Shown piece after piece: positions 18,575 to 27,680 of a stretch of 64,000 nucleotides of DNA; position 1 is the stretch's first letter; each line of letters starts with the position of its first letter. The translations under genes were made by a program, and so were the position numbers. The stretch comes from an uncultured Pelagimonas sp. (GTDB lineage Bacteria; Pseudomonadota; Alphaproteobacteria; Rhodobacterales; Rhodobacteraceae): positions 62,001 through 126,000 of the forward strand of contig CANMIH010000004.1 of assembly GCA_947497905.1 (NCBI GenBank), written 5' to 3'. The notes below the pieces were generated by a model. The model saw only the letters and a program-made list of their open reading frames with translations. It ran no database searches and was not told the origin of the DNA.

Positions 18575-18604
18575 AAAGGGCGCTTTTGGGTGCCCTTTTT
18601 TGTT
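18575..18604 (+). terminator. Rho-independent terminator after fabB
   Basis: AAGGGC and GCCCTT (around 18577-18596) form a stem with a loop of about 10 bases, followed by a run of six T. Confidence 0.75.
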
Positions 18605-18665
18605 TTGCGGTCTGTGATCTAAATTTGCGCGAGCCGCAGATCTTTTGAGCGCTCGGCTCGCGCCG

Positions 18666-19538
18666 TTAGAACCACTGACCGGGCTCCATCAGGCCAAGAT
18701 CAAGCAGTTGGCGCGAATGCCACTCGAAGGGCGTGGAATTGTACCAGCGAAAATTGCGAATATCGTAGGTCGATCCCGGGTTCAGTTTGAGCGCTTTCGC
18801 AGTCCGGAACGACACCACCGCCGCCGTCAGGTTGTTGTGCCAGGGGCAGGCGTAGGTGTTGTATTCTTCAACATTGAAGGTGTGGTTCTCCAGCAGTTGG
18901 AGACCTTTCTTTGAGCGGAACAGCGCGATGCGGTCGATTTTGCGGCGCTCGTAGGGGACATGTTCTTCATACCGCCACCGCAATCCCCCGAAAAAATCCA
19001 GCTGCCGTTCTTTGGGATGATGGTGGTTGGCGGGGTCATTGCGCGCCAAAGCATAATAACCTGATCGATCCAGAAAGGCGTCATCCAATGAGACCGCATT
19101 GGGATGTTGGTCCAGATCACCGGCATAAAGGTCGACCACATAGGTCAGCATGGCATCCCGGCGTTCTTCAGCGTGGAACGACAGCATCTCTCCAATCGTG
19201 CGCGTTTCGCAGAAGGGATAGAAGAGATATTCAGCATTATAGCAGTAATACATCCAGGTGTTGTCAGGGGCCGCTGCTATGACGGCGTTGACGGCATGGG
19301 GCAGGGCGCCCTCGTTGGCCACATCATAGTCAATGCGATGCACTTTGTTTTCGAGATCCGGTGCAAGGTCATGCCGTGTGGACATGAAGCACAACACAGC
19401 TTTAAAGCCCGAATGCCGCACGTGGCGCAGTGTCGTGTCTAACTCAACGTCATCTTCTGCAAACACCAAGGCGATTGGCCCTTTGGCCAAAACCGCGGTG
19501 CTTTGATTTAGGAAATGGTCTAATCCGTTGTATTGCAT
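18666..19538 (-). CDS. Uncharacterised cytoplasmic protein, possibly glycosyltransferase-like
   Basis: A 290-residue protein without signal peptide or membrane segment; the ATG at 19538 has a GAGG site. The N-terminal half reads like a Rossmann-type nucleotide-binding fold ('GPIALVFAEDDVELDTTLRHVRHSGFKAVLCF') and the C-terminal half is rich in aromatic residues and histidine ('NDPANHHHPKERQLDFFGGLRWRYEEHVPYERRKIDRIALFRS'). I half-recognise it as a protein common in roseobacters that is sometimes labelled a family 2 glycosyltransferase, but I see no clear DxD catalytic motif. It is flanked by the fabB terminator and the divergent miaB. No function is assigned. Confidence 0.65.
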   Translation of the reverse strand: MQYNGLDHFLNQSTAVLAKGPIALVFAEDDVELDTTLRHVRHSGFKAVLCFMSTRHDLAPDLENKVHRIDYDVANEGALPHAVNAVIAAAPDNTWMYYCYNAEYLFYPFCETRTIGEMLSFHAEERRDAMLTYVVDLYAGDLDQHPNAVSLDDAFLDRSGYYALARNDPANHHHPKERQLDFFGGLRWRYEEHVPYERRKIDRIALFRSKKGLQLLENHTFNVEEYNTYACPWHNNLTAAVVSFRTAKALKLNPGSTYDIRNFRWYNSTPFEWHSRQLLDLGLMEPGQWF

Positions 19539-19678
19539 GCCTGCCTCGATACTTCATGCCGGTGCAGAATCGGTGAAAATCTGCTGCATTGCAAGCAGAG
19601 GGTATTATGCGGTATGTCCGGCCCCTGATGGACGGCAGAGGTGCCGTTAGACTTTTCTGCGCGAACGGATCCCTGACC

Positions 19679-20986
19679 ATGAGCACGCCCAAGAAGCTAT
19701 ACATAAAAACCTATGGCTGTCAGATGAATGTCTATGACAGCGAACGTATGGCCGAGGCCATGGGTGGCGAAGGCTATGTGCAGACAGATACGCCAGATGA
19801 TGCGGATATGATTCTGCTCAACACCTGCCATATTCGCGAGAAGGCCGCCGAAAAGGTCTATTCCGAGCTGGGGCGCTATAAAGGTTTGAAGGCCGAAAAG
19901 CCCGATCTGAAGATCGGTGTTGCGGGCTGTGTGGCGCAGGCCGAAGGGCAGGAAATCATGCGGCGCCAGCCAATGGTTGATCTCGTAGTGGGCCCTCAAA
20001 GCTATCACCGTCTGCCACAGCTTGAGGCCAAAGCGCGCGCTGGTGAAAAAGCCGTTGATACCGATTTCCCTGAAGAAGATAAATTTGCGCATCTGAAAGG
20101 CCGTCCCAAGGCCAAGCGCGGCCCAACGGCGTTTTTGACCGTTCAGGAAGGGTGCGACAAATTCTGCGCCTTCTGCGTGGTGCCCTATACACGCGGCGCA
20201 GAAGTTAGCCGTCCGTCACAGCGGATTATGGGGGAAGCGCGGGATCTGGTTGAACGTGGTGTCCGCGAGATCACCCTCCTTGGCCAGAATGTGAACGCCT
20301 ATCACGGGCACGAGAAAGGTCTCGGTGGTCTGGTGCGAGAGTTGGCCACCATTGATGGCCTTGAGCGCATTCGCTTCACCACGTCGCACCCAAACGACAT
20401 GGATGACGATCTGATCGCGGCCCACGCAGATTGTGAAAAGCTTATGCCGTATCTTCACCTCCCGGTGCAGGCAGGCAGCGACAAGATCCTCAAGCGGATG
20501 AACCGGAGCCATACCGCCGAGCAATACATTCGCCTGATCGAGCGTCTGCGCGAAGCGCGTCCTGACCTGCACCTGTCGGGCGACTTCATTGTCGGATTTC
20601 CCGAGGAAACCGAGCAAGATTTCCTCGACACCATGGCATTGATCGAAGAGGTCAAATACGGCTCAGCCTTCTCATTCAAGTATTCCGAGCGTCCTGGAAC
20701 GCCAGCGGCTGAGCGCCCGCAGGTTCCAGAAGATGAAAAAGACGATCGTCTGCGTCGGCTACAGGCGCTGCTTGGACAGCAGCAGCGCGATCTCCAGAAC
20801 GCGATGGTAGGTCGTGAGGTTTCGGTCTTGTTCGAGAAAAAAGGCCGTTTGCCGGGGCAGATGATCGGCAAGTCCGAATATCTGCACGCGGTTCACGCGG
20901 TGGTCGAGAATGTCGAGGTTGGCGAACTCGCTAAGGTCAAAATCGTCGCGTCTCAGTCCAATTCCCTGACGGGCGAGTTGATTTAA
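19679..20986 (+). CDS. miaB: tRNA-2-methylthio-N6-dimethylallyladenosine synthase MiaB
   Basis: A 435-residue radical-SAM methylthiotransferase that modifies A37 of tRNAs reading UNN codons. The N-terminal UPF0004 domain has the three cluster-binding cysteines ([22 protein letters not shown]). The radical SAM motif is C159xxxC163xxC166 in [13 protein letters not shown], and a TRAM RNA-binding domain closes the protein. The ATG at 19679 gives the usual family length; a longer in-frame extension to 19589 would add 30 residues with no family similarity. It heads the miaB-phoH-ybeY-corC-lnt order known from E. coli, interrupted here by two envelope-protein genes. Confidence 0.96.
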   Translation: MSTPKKLYIKTYGCQMNVYDSERMAEAMGGEGYVQTDTPDDADMILLNTCHIREKAAEKVYSELGRYKGLKAEKPDLKIGVAGCVAQAEGQEIMRRQPMVDLVVGPQSYHRLPQLEAKARAGEKAVDTDFPEEDKFAHLKGRPKAKRGPTAFLTVQEGCDKFCAFCVVPYTRGAEVSRPSQRIMGEARDLVERGVREITLLGQNVNAYHGHEKGLGGLVRELATIDGLERIRFTTSHPNDMDDDLIAAHADCEKLMPYLHLPVQAGSDKILKRMNRSHTAEQYIRLIERLREARPDLHLSGDFIVGFPEETEQDFLDTMALIEEVKYGSAFSFKYSERPGTPAAERPQVPEDEKDDRLRRLQALLGQQQRDLQNAMVGREVSVLFEKKGRLPGQMIGKSEYLHAVHAVVENVEVGELAKVKIVASQSNSLTGELI

Positions 20987-20995
20987 TCCAATTTG

Positions 20996-21017
20996 GAAAC
21001 AATCAACGCATTGTTTC
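20996..21017. terminator. Hairpin downstream of miaB, possible terminator
   Basis: GAAACAAT-CAACGC-ATTGTTTC is a perfect 8-bp stem with a 6-base loop, starting 10 bases after the miaB stop. There is no T-run, so termination strength is doubtful. The rest of the 227-base gap to the OmpA-like gene holds nothing I recognise. Confidence 0.45.
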
Positions 21018-21213
21018 TAAGTTGAAATCCGTCTCGCCTCTGAATGCGTGGCCAATTGGCTGCGCTGAGCCCTCTGTTGTTACATTTCCCCTGTGTTTTC
21101 GCTTCACACGGGGGAATTGTTTGCTAATGTGTTGATTATAGTAAATTTGCGTGTAACCGCTGCCATTTTCTGGTTGCACGTGTGGGGGAAACACCAATCA
21201 GGGGACAGAGGCT

Positions 21214-21813
21214 GTGGCGACACGCATGACCAAAGCCGTAGGCGCATTGGCGCTGGCTGCGCTGGCGGGACTGTCAATGACGGCGCCTGCCGTTGCAGGC
21301 AACGCAGAGCAGAATACACCTTTTCTTTCGACGCAAAATACCCGCACGATTCAGGGTGAGCAGTATATTCCGGGTATCTGGGTGGATCCCGACGGATGTG
21401 AACACTGGGTGATGGATGATGGCGTTGAGGGTTACATGACCCCTCACGTCAACCGCAAAGGTATTCCGGTCTGTAACCGAGGCAACACCTGCGGTGTTCT
21501 GAACACCGATCAGTTCTTTGCCACTGACAGCCATCGCATTTCTCCAGCGGGCCAGCAGCGCCTGGCAGAGTTCTTTCAGAGCGCAAATGCGATTTCTTAC
21601 ATCATCACCGGACACACCGACAGCCGCGCCTCGGATGCGTATAACATGAAGCTGAGCTACAACCGTGCTGTTTCCGTCGCGCGTATTGCTCGGTCGACAG
21701 GTGCAAGCATCGTGGATATCCGTGGATACGGTGAACGTCAGCCGGTTGCCAGCAATGGAACCAAAGACGGTATGGCGCGCAATCGCCGCGTTGAAATCAT
21801 CTGCATTCGCTAA
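21214..21813 (+). CDS. OmpA-family outer-membrane/periplasmic protein with a Cys-containing WVDPxGC module
   Basis: A 199-residue exported protein. GTG at 21214 (close behind GGGGACAGAGG) or ATG at 21226 may start it; a signal peptide runs to about residue 29 (APAVAG). Residues 54-87 form a module starting GIWVDPDGC, with DDGVEGY in the middle and PVC at the end (C62 and C87). Residues about 98-197 form an OmpA-like peptidoglycan-binding domain with 'YIITGHTDSRASDAYNMKLSYNRA' and 'GYGERQPVASNGTKDGMARNRRVEI'. No beta-barrel precedes it, so it is probably a periplasmic or membrane-attached protein binding peptidoglycan. The lipoprotein gene 12 bases downstream carries the same module. Confidence 0.9.
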   Translation: MATRMTKAVGALALAALAGLSMTAPAVAGNAEQNTPFLSTQNTRTIQGEQYIPGIWVDPDGCEHWVMDDGVEGYMTPHVNRKGIPVCNRGNTCGVLNTDQFFATDSHRISPAGQQRLAEFFQSANAISYIITGHTDSRASDAYNMKLSYNRAVSVARIARSTGASIVDIRGYGERQPVASNGTKDGMARNRRVEIICIR

Positions 21814-21825
21814 GGGGCCAAAGAT

Positions 21826-22149
21826 ATGAACGTACTCAAAATTGGCCTTGCCTTGACAGCTGCAGTTGTTGTTTCGGGATGTGAAGTGGTGGATGGCTTC
21901 GGCGCACATGGTCCGAACAAGGGCATCGACCGTGGCATTGACGCCGACGATCTGAGCCAAATGCGTGCAGGTATTTGGGTTGACCCAAATGGCTGTGATC
22001 ATTGGATCATCGATGATGGTGTTGAGGGCTATCTTTCGGCCCGTCTCGACAAATACGGTAAGCCGGTCTGCTCGGGCACCGCGCCTCCAACGATCGCCAC
22101 AGGTGATTTCAAAGGTGGATCAACGTCGATCATTGGCGATCCTCTTTAA
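21826..22149 (+). CDS. Small lipoprotein sharing the WVDPxGC module with the upstream OmpA-like protein
   Basis: A 107-residue predicted lipoprotein. The signal peptide ends in a lipobox, VVSGC, giving a lipidated Cys19. Residues 49-82 repeat the module of the preceding gene product: GIWVDPNGC, HW, DDGVEGY and a final PVC, with C57 and C82 spaced exactly as in the neighbour. The remaining tail is short and glycine/threonine-rich. The gene starts 12 bases after the OmpA-like gene, so both are probably one transcript. The function is unknown; a role at the cell surface beside the OmpA-like protein is inferred. Confidence 0.85.
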   Translation: MNVLKIGLALTAAVVVSGCEVVDGFGAHGPNKGIDRGIDADDLSQMRAGIWVDPNGCDHWIIDDGVEGYLSARLDKYGKPVCSGTAPPTIATGDFKGGSTSIIGDPL

Positions 22150-22319
22150 GTCCCAGATTGTTAAAGAACATTTTGCCAGCTGCACCATAGGTGTGGCTGG
22201 TTTCTTTTTGGAGGAATGGCCGCATCGGCGTATCAATCGCGTGACATTTGGCTGCCGCCCCTTGCCTTTGTCCGCGCGACTTGGCACCCTATGTATGCAA
22301 CCCAGCGCAGGAGACATGC

Positions 22320-23291
22320 GTGACATCTGGCACTGTTACCGAAGCCATTTTGGAATTTCCCGATAACCGCCTGCTTATTGATCTTTGCGGCGAATATGAC
22401 CGAAACCTGACTGATATCGAAGTGCGCACAGGCGTTCAGATTCTGCGACGCGGCAATCTTCTGACGATTCATGGCGAGCCTGAAGCTCAGGCCGAAGCCA
22501 CCGAAGTACTTCGCTCGCTGTATGAACGGCTCGAACAGGGGCGTGAGGTAGCGGCAAGCGACATCGATCGCGAATTCCGCCTTGAAGAACCGGGCCCGGA
22601 TTCTCAGCTTGAGATGTTTGGTGGCGGTAAGGTTGAGATTAAAACCCGCAAAAAGCTGATCGAACCGCGCACGGAGGCTCAAAAGGCCTATGTTCAGTCG
22701 CTGTTCTCCAACGAACTTGGCTTTGGCATCGGCCCGGCCGGGACAGGCAAAACATATCTCGCGGTCGCTGTTGGTGTGAACATGTTGATCACGGGACAGG
22801 TCGACAAAATTATTCTGTCGCGCCCAGCGGTCGAAGCCGGTGAAAAGCTTGGCTATCTTCCGGGGGATATGAAGGAAAAAGTCGACCCCTATATGCAGCC
22901 GCTTTATGACGCGCTGAATGATTTCATGCCGGGCAAACAGCTTGCGAAAATGATGGAAGAAAAAACCGTCGAAATTGCACCGCTTGCCTTCATGCGTGGT
23001 CGGACCTTGTCAAATGCCTTTGTCGTTTTGGATGAGGCGCAGAACGCAACAACCATGCAGATGAAGATGTTCCTGACCCGACTAGGGGAAGGGAGCCGCA
23101 TGGTGATCACCGGGGACAGGACGCAGATCGACCTGCCGCGTGGTGTGCCGTCGGGTCTGTCAGATGCGGAACGGTTGTTGGATCAAATTCCGGGCATCGC
23201 TTTCAATTACTTCACAAGCAAAGACGTTGTGCGACATCCGCTTGTCGCCAAAATTATTGAGGCTTATGAGAACGATGCGCAGCAAGCCTGA
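22320..23291 (+). CDS. phoH: PhoH-family ATPase (YbeZ)
   Basis: A 323-residue cytoplasmic PhoH-like NTPase. The GTG at 22320 has GGAG eight bases upstream and begins the text shared by the family ('TSGTVTEAILEFPDNRLLIDLCGEYDRNL'); an upstream in-frame ATG lacks support. A KH-like region covers about residues 15-90, followed by the PhoH ATPase with Walker A GPAGTGKTY and Walker B VVLDEAQNAT. YbeZ works with YbeY in RNA maturation, and here the ybeY gene follows directly, 59 bases downstream. Confidence 0.94.
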   Translation: MTSGTVTEAILEFPDNRLLIDLCGEYDRNLTDIEVRTGVQILRRGNLLTIHGEPEAQAEATEVLRSLYERLEQGREVAASDIDREFRLEEPGPDSQLEMFGGGKVEIKTRKKLIEPRTEAQKAYVQSLFSNELGFGIGPAGTGKTYLAVAVGVNMLITGQVDKIILSRPAVEAGEKLGYLPGDMKEKVDPYMQPLYDALNDFMPGKQLAKMMEEKTVEIAPLAFMRGRTLSNAFVVLDEAQNATTMQMKMFLTRLGEGSRMVITGDRTQIDLPRGVPSGLSDAERLLDQIPGIAFNYFTSKDVVRHPLVAKIIEAYENDAQQA

Positions 23292-23350
23292 TCTCATGCA
23301 GGTCAGGTTTTTCGTCTGGAAGCGCAAAAGGACAATTTTGCCGGTGATCT

Positions 23351-23857
23351 ATGCTGACTGACACTATCATCGAAGATGCGCGCTGGAAGGCGGTGGGCCT
23401 TGTTGAGCTAACCGAAACCGCGGCTCAAGCGGCATTGTCTCATCTCAATATCGACCCGTCAGGCCACGAAATTGTGGTGATGGGCTGTGATGATCAGCGG
23501 ATTATGGCGCTCAATGATGAGTTTCGTGAAAAAGCGAAACCGACCAATGTATTGAGCTGGCCTTATGAAGATCTGTCTGCCGAAGTGGATGGGGCCGATC
23601 CGTTGCTGCCTGAAGAAGAAGAGCTTGGCGATATCGCAATCGCTTTTGAAACCTGCTCGCGCGAAGCAGAAGAGCAGGGCAAGCCATTTGCCGCCCATGT
23701 GACACATTTGATTGTTCATGGGGTGTTACATCTTATCGGCTATGACCATATCCGTGACGCAGATGCCACGCTTATGGAACGGTTAGAGGGCGAAATACTT
23801 GGCAAACTTGGCCTGCCCGACCCATATAGGGAAGACGACGCGCCAACTGGCGCCTGA
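23351..23857 (+). CDS. ybeY: Endoribonuclease YbeY (rRNA maturation factor)
   Basis: A 168-residue zinc-dependent single-strand endoribonuclease acting in 16S rRNA 3'-end processing and ribosome quality control. The metal-binding signature 'THLIVHGVLHLIGYDHIRD' (about residues 118-136) is intact, and 'FREKAKPTNVLSWPYED' is the conserved UPF0054 core. The acidic loop 'DPLLPEEEELGDIAIA' precedes it. It sits between phoH and the CorC-like gene in a conserved cluster. The start has only a weak ribosome-binding site. Confidence 0.96.
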   Translation: MLTDTIIEDARWKAVGLVELTETAAQAALSHLNIDPSGHEIVVMGCDDQRIMALNDEFREKAKPTNVLSWPYEDLSAEVDGADPLLPEEEELGDIAIAFETCSREAEEQGKPFAAHVTHLIVHGVLHLIGYDHIRDADATLMERLEGEILGKLGLPDPYREDDAPTGA

Positions 23858-23870
23858 ATGGTATGGATTG

Positions 23871-24815
23871 ATGGGCGAAAACGACGGCTCGTCTAATGCA
23901 GCGCAGAGCGCGCGCATGACGAAGCAAAATTCAAATGACGACACACTGGGTCAGAGGCCTGGCTTTTTGCGGCGGCTGTTTGGCCGTGGAAGGTCCGATA
24001 TTCGACCAAACGATGAGGCAGGGGCTGTGACCCATCAGCCCGTGCCGCAAACTCATGGTATGATCAATCTGCGCCGCATGCGGGTAGAGGATGTGGCGGT
24101 TCCCAAGGCGGATATCACAGCCGTTTCGATGTCCGTGAGCAAAGAGGAACTGCTGGATGTCTTCCGCGAGAGCGGTCTGACCCGATTGCCGGTCTACGAT
24201 GGGACGTTGGATACCCCGATGGGGCTGGCCCACCTCAAGGATTTCGCCCTAAGCCACGGGTTCAACGGGGACGGGCCAGAGTTCGATCTTCAAAGCATGT
24301 TGCGGCCTTTGTTGTTTGTGCCCCCGTCGATGACCATTGGGGTTCTCCTGACCAAGATGCAGACCGAGCGTCGGCATATGGCACTGGTGATTGATGAATA
24401 TGGTGGCGTGGATGGCCTTGTGACCATCGAGGATCTCATTGAACAGGTTATTGGTGAGATTGAAGACGAGCATGACGCAGAAGAGGACAAGTTCTGGGTG
24501 CGGGAGCGGGCAGGGTGTTATCTCGCCTTGGCGAAAACGCCGCTCGATGAATTCGAACAAGAGCTTGGCCAAACTCTGACAGATCATGAGGATATTGACG
24601 GAGAAGAGATCGATACCTTGGGTGGATTGATCTTTATGTTGGCGGGGCGCGTGCCTGCCCGGGGCGAGATGGTTGCCCATCCGGCGGGTATTGAGCTGGA
24701 GGTTGTCGACGCCGACCCGCGCCGTGTCAAACGGCTGCGCGTCAGATTGCCTGAGGCACGTCGCATAGTCCCTACAGTGACTGCGGTTTCCGCTTCGGGA
24801 TCCGAGCATGTCTGA
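23871..24815 (+). CDS. CBS-domain protein of the HlyC/CorC (YbeX) family
   Basis: A 314-residue cytoplasmic protein; the ATG at 23871 is 14 bases after the ybeY stop. Residues about 1-65 form a variable charged region, about 80-200 a pair of CBS domains ('VPKADITAVSMSVSKEELLDVFRESGLTRLPVYDG', 'MALVIDEYGGVDGLVTIEDLIEQVIGEIEDEHD'), and about 220-300 the CorC/HlyC transporter-associated domain. The DUF21 membrane domain is absent, as in E. coli YbeX. YbeX-type proteins are linked to magnesium or cobalt homeostasis and to ribosome function. The gene overlaps lnt by eight bases, so the two are translationally linked. Confidence 0.93.
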   Translation: MGENDGSSNAAQSARMTKQNSNDDTLGQRPGFLRRLFGRGRSDIRPNDEAGAVTHQPVPQTHGMINLRRMRVEDVAVPKADITAVSMSVSKEELLDVFRESGLTRLPVYDGTLDTPMGLAHLKDFALSHGFNGDGPEFDLQSMLRPLLFVPPSMTIGVLLTKMQTERRHMALVIDEYGGVDGLVTIEDLIEQVIGEIEDEHDAEEDKFWVRERAGCYLALAKTPLDEFEQELGQTLTDHEDIDGEEIDTLGGLIFMLAGRVPARGEMVAHPAGIELEVVDADPRRVKRLRVRLPEARRIVPTVTAVSASGSEHV

Positions 24816-26328
24816 TAGCGCGCTTGTCGCGTCTCGGCCTCTTCCGCTTTGGACACGTTTGCCACTGGCGTTTGGGGCCGGGGTTTTGCTTGCGCTTGGG
24901 CAGGCGCCGTATAATCACTGGTACCTCGGTCTGGCGGCACTGACGTTGGCGTTTTGGCTTTTTAATGCCTCGGCGAAAAGCACATCGGCCGTTGGAACTG
25001 GTTGGATGATCGGCTTAGGGTATTTCGGCGTTACCCTGGCATGGATTGTTGAACCGTTCTTTGTTGATGCAGCTACAACCGGTTGGATGGCTCCGTTTGC
25101 CCTACTTGGAATGGCCGGGGGAATGGCATTGTTCTGGGCGCTGGCCTTTTGGGTGGCAGGACATGCCGTCGGTCGACCTAGTCTGGCCCTCGTTATAGCC
25201 TGGACCGCTGCGGAGCTCGCCAGAGCCTATGTTCTGACGGGATTTCCTTGGGCTTTGGTCGCCTATCTTTGGGCCCCGATCGATGTGATCCAATGGGTCT
25301 CGCTTGTTGGTCCACACGGGTTGAACTTTCTCACCTTTTCGGTCGCGGCGCTTTTTGCTGTTGCCCTATCCGGTGGGGTGCCCCGCGTTCTGCCCGCCGC
25401 GCTGGGACTGACAGTGCTCTTGGTCTTGCTGTCTGTTGGCTGGATGCTGGTCCCTCCCGAAGAGGCTCTGTCGCAGCGTCCGATGGTGCGGCTTGTTCAG
25501 CCCAATGCTCCTCAGCATCAGAAATGGGACCCAGATCTGGTTTCGATGTTTTTCGATCGTTCGGTTGGCTTCACGGCAGAACCCGCACAGCAGGATGCAC
25601 CAAAGTTGGTGGTCTGGCCTGAAACTGCTCTGCCGATGCTGTTGCATCGCGCAGGAAATGCTCTTTCAGTTGTGTCAGGCGCAGCTGGCGCAGCACAGGT
25701 TGTGACGGGTGTTCAGCGTCTCGAAGGAGGCCGCTTTTACAACTCGCTCGCGGTGGTGGATGATCAGGGCCGCCTGTCTCAGGTCTACGACAAACATCAC
25801 TTGGTCCCCTTTGGGGAATACATGCCTGCGGCAGCCGTTTTCGAGCGTTGGAATATTGCGGGATTGGCGGCCCGGGCGGGGGGAGGCTATACTGCGGGGC
25901 CAGGGCCGCGACTGCTCGATTTGGGGGATCTCGGCAAAGCCCTTCCGTTGATCTGCTATGAGGCTGTGTTTCCTCAAGATGTTTATCGCGCCCCCGCGCG
26001 AGCGGATTTCCTGCTTCAAATCACCAATGATGCTTGGTTTGGTGAACGATCTGGACCGTATCAGCATCTGGTTCAGGCGCGTATTCGGGCAATTGAACAG
26101 GGTCTTCCAATGTTACGCGCAGCCAACACTGGCGTTTCTGCCGTCATCGATGGGGCTGGTAGAATCATTGCCCAGCTTGGTCTGGGGCAAGCTGGATTTG
26201 TGGATGCTCCGTTGCCATCGCCCACGCGTTTAACGTTATATTCAAGGGTCGGTGATCTACCGGTGCTCATCTTGCTCTTTTTTGCCTGTTTTGGTCTCTT
26301 TCGGCCATTCCATCGCGATAAAGATTGA
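24808..26328 (+). CDS. lnt: Apolipoprotein N-acyltransferase Lnt
   Basis: A 506-residue inner-membrane enzyme that adds the third acyl chain to the N-terminal cysteine of lipoproteins. The N-terminal 200 residues hold about six membrane helices, and a carbon-nitrogen hydrolase domain faces the periplasm. The catalytic triad is visible: E272 in VWPETALPM, K329 in VYDKHHLVPFGEYMP and C383 in LICYEAVFP. The last helix lies at about 480-500. The lipoprotein encoded a few kilobases upstream would be one of many substrates. It is followed by the metK riboswitch. Confidence 0.96.
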   Translation: MSDSALVASRPLPLWTRLPLAFGAGVLLALGQAPYNHWYLGLAALTLAFWLFNASAKSTSAVGTGWMIGLGYFGVTLAWIVEPFFVDAATTGWMAPFALLGMAGGMALFWALAFWVAGHAVGRPSLALVIAWTAAELARAYVLTGFPWALVAYLWAPIDVIQWVSLVGPHGLNFLTFSVAALFAVALSGGVPRVLPAALGLTVLLVLLSVGWMLVPPEEALSQRPMVRLVQPNAPQHQKWDPDLVSMFFDRSVGFTAEPAQQDAPKLVVWPETALPMLLHRAGNALSVVSGAAGAAQVVTGVQRLEGGRFYNSLAVVDDQGRLSQVYDKHHLVPFGEYMPAAAVFERWNIAGLAARAGGGYTAGPGPRLLDLGDLGKALPLICYEAVFPQDVYRAPARADFLLQITNDAWFGERSGPYQHLVQARIRAIEQGLPMLRAANTGVSAVIDGAGRIIAQLGLGQAGFVDAPLPSPTRLTLYSRVGDLPVLILLFFACFGLFRPFHRDKD

Positions 26329-26366
26329 CTGCCCCCTAAACAGGCTCTAGTGGCCGCTCATCATTC

Positions 26367-26410
26367 TGTCACAACGGCTTCCTGGCGTGACAGCGACTTT
26401 CCAATGGAGC
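26367..26410 (+). promoter_or_regulatory. SAM/SAH-type riboswitch controlling metK translation
   Basis: TGTCAC (26367-26372) pairs with GTGACA (26387-26392) as the closing helix. The loop between them contains ACGGCTTCCTGG, and its GCTTCC (26377-26382) can pair, with one bulged base, to GGAGC at 26406-26410 to make an H-type pseudoknot. That GGAGC is the ribosome-binding site of metK (ATG at 26415). This is the compact layout of the SAM/SAH riboswitch class known upstream of metK in Rhodobacterales; the loop matches the consensus as I remember it. Ligand binding would hide the ribosome-binding site and lower MetK synthesis when SAM or SAH is plentiful. Confidence 0.85.
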
Positions 26411-26414
26411 AATC

Positions 26415-27593
26415 ATGTCCAGACTGAACTATACCTTCACCTCTGAATCCGTGTCAGAGGGACATCCCGATAAGGTGTGTGATCGCATTTCTGATGCCAT
26501 TCTCGACGCTTTTTTGGCGCAAGACCCTTTGGCGCGTGTCGCCTGTGAAACTTTTGCAACCACAAACCGCGTTGTAATTGGCGGTGAAGTTGGTCTGACG
26601 GATCAAGACAAGCTGACCGAATATATGGGCAAGATCGATGAAATCGCACGCGCCTGTATCAAGGACATTGGCTATGAGCAGGACAAGTTTCATCATGAAA
26701 CCTGCGAAATCACCAACCTTCTGCACGAACAATCTGCGCATATTGCGCAGGGTGTGACGGGCGAGCGCGGGGACGAAGGCGCCGGTGACCAGGGGATCAT
26801 GTTTGGCTATGCGACCAATGAGACCGAGGCGCTTATGCCCGCTCCTATTCAGTACAGCCACGCAATTCTACGTCGCCTTGCCGAGGTGCGCAAAGATGGC
26901 ACTGAAGCTGTGCTTGGCCCAGATGCCAAATCCCAGCTCTCGGTCATCTATCGTGATGGAAAACCCGTTGGCGTGAGCTCGCTTGTACTGTCGACCCAGC
27001 ACCTTGATGAGACCCTAACCAGCGCGGATATCCGCGAGATTGTTGAGCCGTACATTCGGCAAAGCCTGCCGGATGGCTGGCTGACAGATCAGACCGAATG
27101 GCACGTCAACCCGACCGGTAAGTTTGTGATCGGCGGGCCAGACGGTGATGCCGGTTTGACGGGGCGTAAGATCATTGTTGATACCTACGGCGGTGCCGCG
27201 CCTCATGGTGGGGGGGCGTTCTCGGGCAAAGACCCAACCAAAGTCGATCGCTCAGCGGCCTATGCGGCGCGGTATCTGGCAAAGAACGTTGTGGCCGCTG
27301 GTATGGCGGATCGCTGTACGGTTCAGTTGTCCTATGCAATTGGTGTTGCCAAGCCTCTGTCTATCTATGTTGATACCCATGGAACCGGGCAGATTGAGGC
27401 ACGTGACATTGAACAGGCCATTCCGCAGATCATGGATCTGACCCCTCGGGGCATCCGCACACATCTCGAGCTGAATAAGCCGATTTATCAGCGCACTGCG
27501 GCTTATGGCCACTTTGGCCGGGCTCCTGAGGCCGATGGCGGCTTTAGCTGGGAGCGCGACGATCTGGTTGAAGCCCTGAAGCGAGCGGTGTGA
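26415..27593 (+). CDS. metK: S-adenosylmethionine synthetase MetK
   Basis: A 392-residue cytoplasmic enzyme making SAM from methionine and ATP. The N-terminal '[24 protein letters not shown]', the ATP-binding loop '[12 protein letters not shown]' and the P-loop-like '[23 protein letters not shown]' are all intact, and length matches the family. The start codon is preceded by GGAGC, which forms part of the SAM/SAH riboswitch pseudoknot, so expression is probably set by feedback from its own product. A strong terminator follows. Confidence 0.98.
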   Translation: MSRLNYTFTSESVSEGHPDKVCDRISDAILDAFLAQDPLARVACETFATTNRVVIGGEVGLTDQDKLTEYMGKIDEIARACIKDIGYEQDKFHHETCEITNLLHEQSAHIAQGVTGERGDEGAGDQGIMFGYATNETEALMPAPIQYSHAILRRLAEVRKDGTEAVLGPDAKSQLSVIYRDGKPVGVSSLVLSTQHLDETLTSADIREIVEPYIRQSLPDGWLTDQTEWHVNPTGKFVIGGPDGDAGLTGRKIIVDTYGGAAPHGGGAFSGKDPTKVDRSAAYAARYLAKNVVAAGMADRCTVQLSYAIGVAKPLSIYVDTHGTGQIEARDIEQAIPQIMDLTPRGIRTHLELNKPIYQRTAAYGHFGRAPEADGGFSWERDDLVEALKRAV

Positions 27594-27622
27594 TCCAAAG
27601 TACCTCGTATCTGAAACATCGA

Positions 27623-27654
27623 AAAAAGGCCGCGCTGGAATGCGCGGCCTTTTT
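27623..27654. terminator. Bidirectional terminator between metK and the chemoreceptor gene
   Basis: AAAAAGGCCGCGC and GCGCGGCCTTTTT form a 13-bp perfect stem with a 6-base loop. Flanking A- and T-runs allow termination in both directions, serving the convergent metK and chemoreceptor genes. Confidence 0.92.
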
Positions 27655-27680
27655 ATTGTGCTTATGTGGACTGTCGCCTG

